Source: DASXQK01 sp963724385
GTDB lineage: Bacteria; Pseudomonadota; Alphaproteobacteria; Dongiales; Dongiaceae
DNA: 64,000 nucleotides
NCBI GenBank assembly: GCA_963724385.1
Contig: CAVRUJ010000001.1
Span: 310,001-374,000, forward strand
Direction: 5' to 3'
Below the pieces are notes generated by a model. That model was not told the origin of the DNA, ran no database searches, and saw nothing but the letters and a program-made list of their open reading frames with translations. Below, piece by piece: positions 60,157 through 64,000 of this stretch. Position 1 is the first letter of the stretch, and every line of letters starts with the position of its first letter. Made by a program: the position numbers and the translations under genes.

Positions 60157-61302
60157 ATGCGCGAACCGGACATGGCGGCTTCCTCCCGCAGGATCGGCTT
60201 GATCGTCAACCCCATCGCGGGCATGGGCGGCAGCGTCGCCCTCAAAGGAACCGACGGCGCCGAAGCGCTGGCCCGTGCCCGGGCCTTGGGGGCCGAACCC
60301 AAGGCTGAGGTTCGCGCCGCACGCGCGCTCCGCAAGTTGGCCGCTGCCGCGCCGTCCGCCGAACTCGTCACCATCGCCGGCGTCATGGGCGAGGCTGCCG
60401 CCGAATCCGCCGGCCTTGCGCACCGCCTCATCGCGTGGAAGCGGGGATCGATCACCACGGCCGCGGATACCCGCGAAGCGGCGCGGGAGATGAATGCGCT
60501 CGGCGTCGCACTGATCCTCTTTGCCGGTGGCGACGGAACGGCACGGGACATCCTGGAGGCAGTGGGCGAGGCCGTGCCGATCCTCGGCATTCCCTGCGGC
60601 GTCAAGATGCACTCGGCAGTCTTCGCCGTCAGCCCCGAGGCAGCGGGCCAGCTCGCCGCTCTCATCGCTCGGGACGACGAAGGCAAAATCGCCTGGCGCG
60701 AGGGCGAGGTGATGGACGTGGACGAGGACGCCGTCCGCGCTGGGCGCCTTTCGGCCCGCCTCCACGGCTATGCCCGGATTCCCTTCGAGCGAAACCTGCT
60801 CCAGGGCCCGAAGGTTGGCGGCCTGCCCGAGGACGCGGCGCTGGAAGCGCTTGCCGGCGAGATCGCGGAGGAGATGGAGCAAGGCGTTCTTTACGTGCTT
60901 GGCCCCGGCAGCACGACCAAGCGGATCCTGAAGCACCTGGGCCTCGATGGCACGCTGCTGGGCGTGGACGCGGTCCTCGACCGCAAGCTGGTTGGCCGGG
61001 ATCTGACGGACAAGGCGCTTGCCGCGCTGCTGCGAGGCAGGCCGGCGCGGATCGTGGTCAGCGTGGTCGGCGGCCAGGGCTACATCTTCGGTCGCGGCAA
61101 CCAGCAGATCGGGCCTTGCGTCATTCGCGAGATCGGCCGCGACAACATTGTCGTCCTGGCGAGCCAGGCCAAACTCTTGACCCTCGCCGGCAACCGCCTG
61201 ATGGCGGACACGGGCGATCTTGCCGTCGACCGGCTGCTGGCGGGCTTCATCCGGGTGAGGATCGGCCCCAGCCGCAGCACGCTCATGCGCGTCGTCTCTT
61301 GA
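60157..61302 (+). CDS. ATP-NAD kinase-like protein
   Basis: A 381-residue protein of the ATP-NAD kinase/AcoX-like family. GLIVNPIAGMGG opens the chain (residue 13), FAGGDGTARDI is the GGDGT nucleotide motif (about residue 127) and LGIPCGVKMHSAVFA follows. The C-terminal region GPGSTTKRILKHLGL and SVVGGQGYIFGRGNQQI is typical of the family. It may phosphorylate NAD or another nucleotide-like substrate; AcoX of acetoin operons has no firm function. It lies upstream of the GcvPA-like gene on the same strand with 124 bases between. ATG at 60172 is an alternative start. Confidence 0.82.
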   Translation: MREPDMAASSRRIGLIVNPIAGMGGSVALKGTDGAEALARARALGAEPKAEVRAARALRKLAAAAPSAELVTIAGVMGEAAAESAGLAHRLIAWKRGSITTAADTREAAREMNALGVALILFAGGDGTARDILEAVGEAVPILGIPCGVKMHSAVFAVSPEAAGQLAALIARDDEGKIAWREGEVMDVDEDAVRAGRLSARLHGYARIPFERNLLQGPKVGGLPEDAALEALAGEIAEEMEQGVLYVLGPGSTTKRILKHLGLDGTLLGVDAVLDRKLVGRDLTDKALAALLRGRPARIVVSVVGGQGYIFGRGNQQIGPCVIREIGRDNIVVLASQAKLLTLAGNRLMADTGDLAVDRLLAGFIRVRIGPSRSTLMRVVS

Positions 61303-61426
61303 TTTGATCCGGACGTATTTGCGTCCAGCGATTGAAAGCGGGTCTGCTCGATGCAAGAATACGCCGTGTATGCGTGGGTCGCCCGCTTCGAAAGAGGGCG
61401 TGCCCCGCCAGGGAGGTTGCGAACCC

Positions 61427-62839
61427 ATGCGGCAGAACGAGCCTTCAGCCCACCCCTGGATGGCCAATTCGCTCGCCGACATCAAGCAGGCGATGCTGAA
61501 GGAAATCGGCGCACGCAGCGTCGAGGAGCTGTTCGAGCAGATCCCGTCAAGCCACCGGCTGAAGCGGCCCTTGCGCCTGCCGCGCCAGCTGAGCTCGGAA
61601 GCCGAGCTGAAGCGCCATCTGGTCGATCTGCTCGCCAAGAACGAGAACTGCGAGGAGAACCTGAACTTCCTCGGCGCTGGCTGCTGGCAGCATCATGTGC
61701 CGGCGGTGGTGGACGAGATCGTCGGCCGGACGGAATTCCTGACGCCCGTCTGGGGCTCGGCCCAGTCGGACCATGGCCGCAACCAGGCCTGGTTCGAATA
61801 TGCGAGCCAGCTGGGCGAGCTTCTGGACATGGAGGTCGTGCAGCTCCCCGTCTATAGCTGGGGCTGCGCCATTGGCCATGCAGTCCGGATGGCCGCGCGC
61901 TTGACCGGCCGGCACGAAGTGCTGCTGCCCCGCCTTATCGATCCCGAGCGGCTTTCCGTCATCCGGAACTACTGCGAACCCAGGGAGATGGCGCGCCACA
62001 TCGACGTCGTCGAGATCGGACATGACCGCAAATCGGGCCAGCTCGACCTCACGGAGCTGAAGGCGAAGATTTCGGCGCGCACGGCGGCCGTTTATTTCGA
62101 ATCCCCCGGCTATCTGGGCGGGATCGAGACCGAGGGCGCAGAGATCGCGCGCATCGTCCGGGCGGCGGGGGCCGAGACCATCGTCGGCGCCGATCCGATT
62201 TCGCTCGGCGTGCTGAAGCCCCCGGCGGACTACGGCGCCGACATCGCCGTCGGTCCGACCCAGCCGCTGGGCGTGCATATGAACTGCGGCGGGGGCGTTG
62301 GCGGTTACATCGCGTCGCGCGACGAAGAGAAATACGTGCGCGAGTACAACGGGTTTCTCGTCAGCCTCACCGAGACCGTCAAGCAGGGCGAATTCGGCTT
62401 CTCGCTGGCAAGCGCCCACCAGACCTCCTACGGCATGCGGGAAGCGGGCAAGGACTGGACCGGCAATTCGGTTTATCTCTGGGCCATCGCCAATGCGGTC
62501 TACATGTCGCTCCTGGGACCTAAGGGCTTCCGGGAAGTGGGCGAATTGATCCTTCAGCAGGCCCACTACGCGGCGCGAAGCCTTGGCCGGATCAAGGGTG
62601 TTCGGGTCCAGTTTCCCAAAGGCTTCTTCAAGGAGTTCCTGGTCAATTTCGACGGTACCGGCAAGACGGTGGCGCGGATCAACAAGGCGCTGCGCCGATA
62701 CCGCATATTCGGCGGCAAGGACGTCTCCCGAGAATTCCCGGAGTTCGGCCAGAGCGCGCTCTACTGCGTCACCGAGGTCCACAGCCGGGAAGACATCGAT
62801 CGCCTGGCCGCGGCGCTGAAGGAGATCGTCGGGAAATGA
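61427..62839 (+). CDS. gcvPA: Glycine dehydrogenase (decarboxylating) subunit 1-like protein
   Basis: A 470-residue fold-type I PLP protein of the GcvPA family, the N-terminal half of a split glycine-decarboxylase P-protein. FLGAGCWQHHVPAVVDEIVGRTEF near residue 85 and ADYGADIAVGPTQPLGVHMNCGGG show the relation. But stretches conserved in true GcvPA differ: the YDGATA block reads YSWGCA, and the EKATSNICTNQ block reads AGKDWTGNSVYLW. It may be a paralogue with another reaction. The start has GGGAGG upstream and the stop overlaps the next start. No gcvT or gcvH gene is in view. Confidence 0.8.
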   Translation: MRQNEPSAHPWMANSLADIKQAMLKEIGARSVEELFEQIPSSHRLKRPLRLPRQLSSEAELKRHLVDLLAKNENCEENLNFLGAGCWQHHVPAVVDEIVGRTEFLTPVWGSAQSDHGRNQAWFEYASQLGELLDMEVVQLPVYSWGCAIGHAVRMAARLTGRHEVLLPRLIDPERLSVIRNYCEPREMARHIDVVEIGHDRKSGQLDLTELKAKISARTAAVYFESPGYLGGIETEGAEIARIVRAAGAETIVGADPISLGVLKPPADYGADIAVGPTQPLGVHMNCGGGVGGYIASRDEEKYVREYNGFLVSLTETVKQGEFGFSLASAHQTSYGMREAGKDWTGNSVYLWAIANAVYMSLLGPKGFREVGELILQQAHYAARSLGRIKGVRVQFPKGFFKEFLVNFDGTGKTVARINKALRRYRIFGGKDVSREFPEFGQSALYCVTEVHSREDIDRLAAALKEIVGK

Positions 62840-64000
62840 GCGGGGGGCAAATGAGCGGGAAGGACAAGCTCCCGACGTACCATGCGCCGGTGTGGAGCGA
62901 GCCGGTGGTCATGGAACTCGGACATCCCGGCCGGCGCGGCCAGATCTTCGCTGCCGCCGATCCCAAGGTCCGCAAGGCCGTGGGCGAGGCGAAGGGCCTG
63001 TTGCCCGCAGCCATGCGCCGACGCCAGGCGCCCGCTCTGCCCGAGCTATCCGAGCCGGAGGTACAGCGTCACTACCTCCATCTCTCGCAAGAGACCTTGG
63101 GCATGATGGGGATCAGCCTCTTCGGCACCTGCACGATGAAGTACAACCCGCGCGTCAGCGAAATGGTGGCCGCGCGGCCCGATCTCGCCGAACTGCATCC
63201 CCTTCAGCCGGAGGAGACGCTCCAGGGCATTCTCGAGATCATCCATTCCTTCGATCTCATCCTGCGCGAGCTTTCGGGCATGGATCAGTTTGTCTTCCAG
63301 GCCGGCGGCGGGGCCGATGCCGCCTATACCAATTGCTGCGTCACCCGGGCCTATCACCGGGCGCGGGGCGAGCTCGGCGAGCGCGACGAAATCATCACCT
63401 CGATCCAGGCCCATCCCTGCAATGCGGCGACGGCGGCGGCGGCCGGTTTCAAGGTCGTGACGCTTCAACTGGAGGAGAACGGCTATCCTTCCCTCGATGC
63501 CCTGAAGGCCGCGGTCTCCAAACGCACGGCAGCACTTCTCATAGGCAATCCCGACGACATGGGCATCTACAATCCCGAGATCCGGGAGTGGACGCGCATC
63601 GTCCATGAGGTTGGCGGGCTCTGCTTCTACGATCACGCCAACTTCAACGGAGTCATGGGCAAGCTGCGCGCCCGCGACCTCGGCTTCGATGCCTGCATGT
63701 ACATGCTGCACAAGACCTTCGGGGCGCCCAAGGGCGGCGGCGGCCCCGCCGTCGGCGCCTATGGCTGCAGCCGGGCGCTGGCGCCATTTCTGCCGACGCC
63801 GGTGGTGATCAAGAGCGCCGAGGGCTACCGTCTCGATCATGACCGGCCCAAGAGCACCGGCAAGATCCGCGAATACTGGGGTAACGTGCCCCAGGTCATG
63901 AAGGCCTATGCCTGGGCGCGCGCCATGGGGGCCGAGGGCATCAACGAGGCCTCGGACCTTTCGGTGCTGGCCAACAACTACATGGACAAGAAGCTCGGCG
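62836..64000 (+). CDS. gcvPB: Glycine dehydrogenase (decarboxylating) subunit 2-like protein, 3' truncated
   Basis: The first 388 codons of a GcvPB-like subunit; the gene continues past the window. The PLP lysine is Lys293 in MLHKTFGAPKGGGGP, and FGTCTMKYNPRVSE, LHPLQPEETLQG and LDHDRPKSTGKIREYWGN are family blocks. Sites that contact PLP or substrate in true P-proteins differ: the AHGTNPAS loop reads AHPCNAAT and the GAHGE loop reads GGGADAAYTN. The ATGA overlap with subunit 1 shows they make one heteromeric enzyme. ATG at 62851 is an alternative start. Confidence 0.82.
   Translation, partial: MSGGQMSGKDKLPTYHAPVWSEPVVMELGHPGRRGQIFAAADPKVRKAVGEAKGLLPAAMRRRQAPALPELSEPEVQRHYLHLSQETLGMMGISLFGTCTMKYNPRVSEMVAARPDLAELHPLQPEETLQGILEIIHSFDLILRELSGMDQFVFQAGGGADAAYTNCCVTRAYHRARGELGERDEIITSIQAHPCNAATAAAAGFKVVTLQLEENGYPSLDALKAAVSKRTAALLIGNPDDMGIYNPEIREWTRIVHEVGGLCFYDHANFNGVMGKLRARDLGFDACMYMLHKTFGAPKGGGGPAVGAYGCSRALAPFLPTPVVIKSAEGYRLDHDRPKSTGKIREYWGNVPQVMKAYAWARAMGAEGINEASDLSVLANNYMDKKLG

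Overview
The window is G+C-rich, densely coded DNA of alphaproteobacterial character. Codons are strongly GC3-biased, genes overlap in ATGA style, and the content fits free-living Alphaproteobacteria: malate thiokinase with serine-glyoxylate aminotransferase, a CoxMSL-type molybdenum hydroxylase, valine-catabolism genes, a SPOR-containing RlpA lipoprotein and Tat-exported enzymes. I cannot name the genus. No tRNA, rRNA, CRISPR array, integrase or transposase was seen. The first gene (MlrC-like) and the last (GcvPB-like) run off the ends.

Layout. 1-16.4 kb: MlrC-like metallopeptidase end, DUF2784 membrane protein, a trimethylamine-dehydrogenase-like flavoenzyme divergent from a multi-PAS hybrid kinase, an Ldh2-type dehydrogenase, GST, D-aminoacylase-like amidohydrolase, an Amt channel, a 988-residue ATP-grasp/M32 carboxypeptidase fusion, a Tat-exported beta-carbonic anhydrase and a luciferase-like monooxygenase. 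16.4-26.7 kb: an orphan phage-type tail-tube protein, rhodanese, a methionine-gamma-lyase-like enzyme, an HtrA-like protein lacking its whole catalytic triad, an orphan histidine kinase, a BisC/TMAO-reductase-type molybdoenzyme, a secreted beta-sandwich protein and a sulfotransferase. 26.8-34 kb: acyl-CoA ligase facing a valine-degradation set (acyl-CoA dehydrogenase, 3-hydroxyisobutyryl-CoA hydrolase, mmsB), then a CocE/NonD hydrolase. 34-47.2 kb: surface-glycan functions (GT-C-like protein, galE, GT2, two GT87 paralogues) around a molybdenum hydroxylase operon with its own MoaD-like gene, then an SDR and a double-RlpA lipoprotein. 47.2-51.9 kb: LysR regulator divergent from sgaA-mtkA-mtkB, a serine-cycle module. 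51.9-56.2 kb: a polyamine-type ABC transporter. 56.6-64 kb: EamA exporter, galM, an aldo/keto reductase-RidA fusion, an ATP-NAD-kinase-like gene and a divergent two-subunit glycine-decarboxylase P-protein pair.

The main themes are C1/amino-acid metabolism, branched-chain acyl-CoA oxidation, molybdenum enzymes and cell-surface glycosylation. The most unusual items are the ATP-grasp/M32 fusion, the divergent GcvPA/GcvPB pair next to an ATP-NAD kinase, the triad-less HtrA protein, the AKR-RidA fusion, the tandem RlpA, and a roughly 108-bp palindromic element present twice (28.6 and 39.6 kb) in the same orientation. All family assignments come from reading motifs; no database search was possible.
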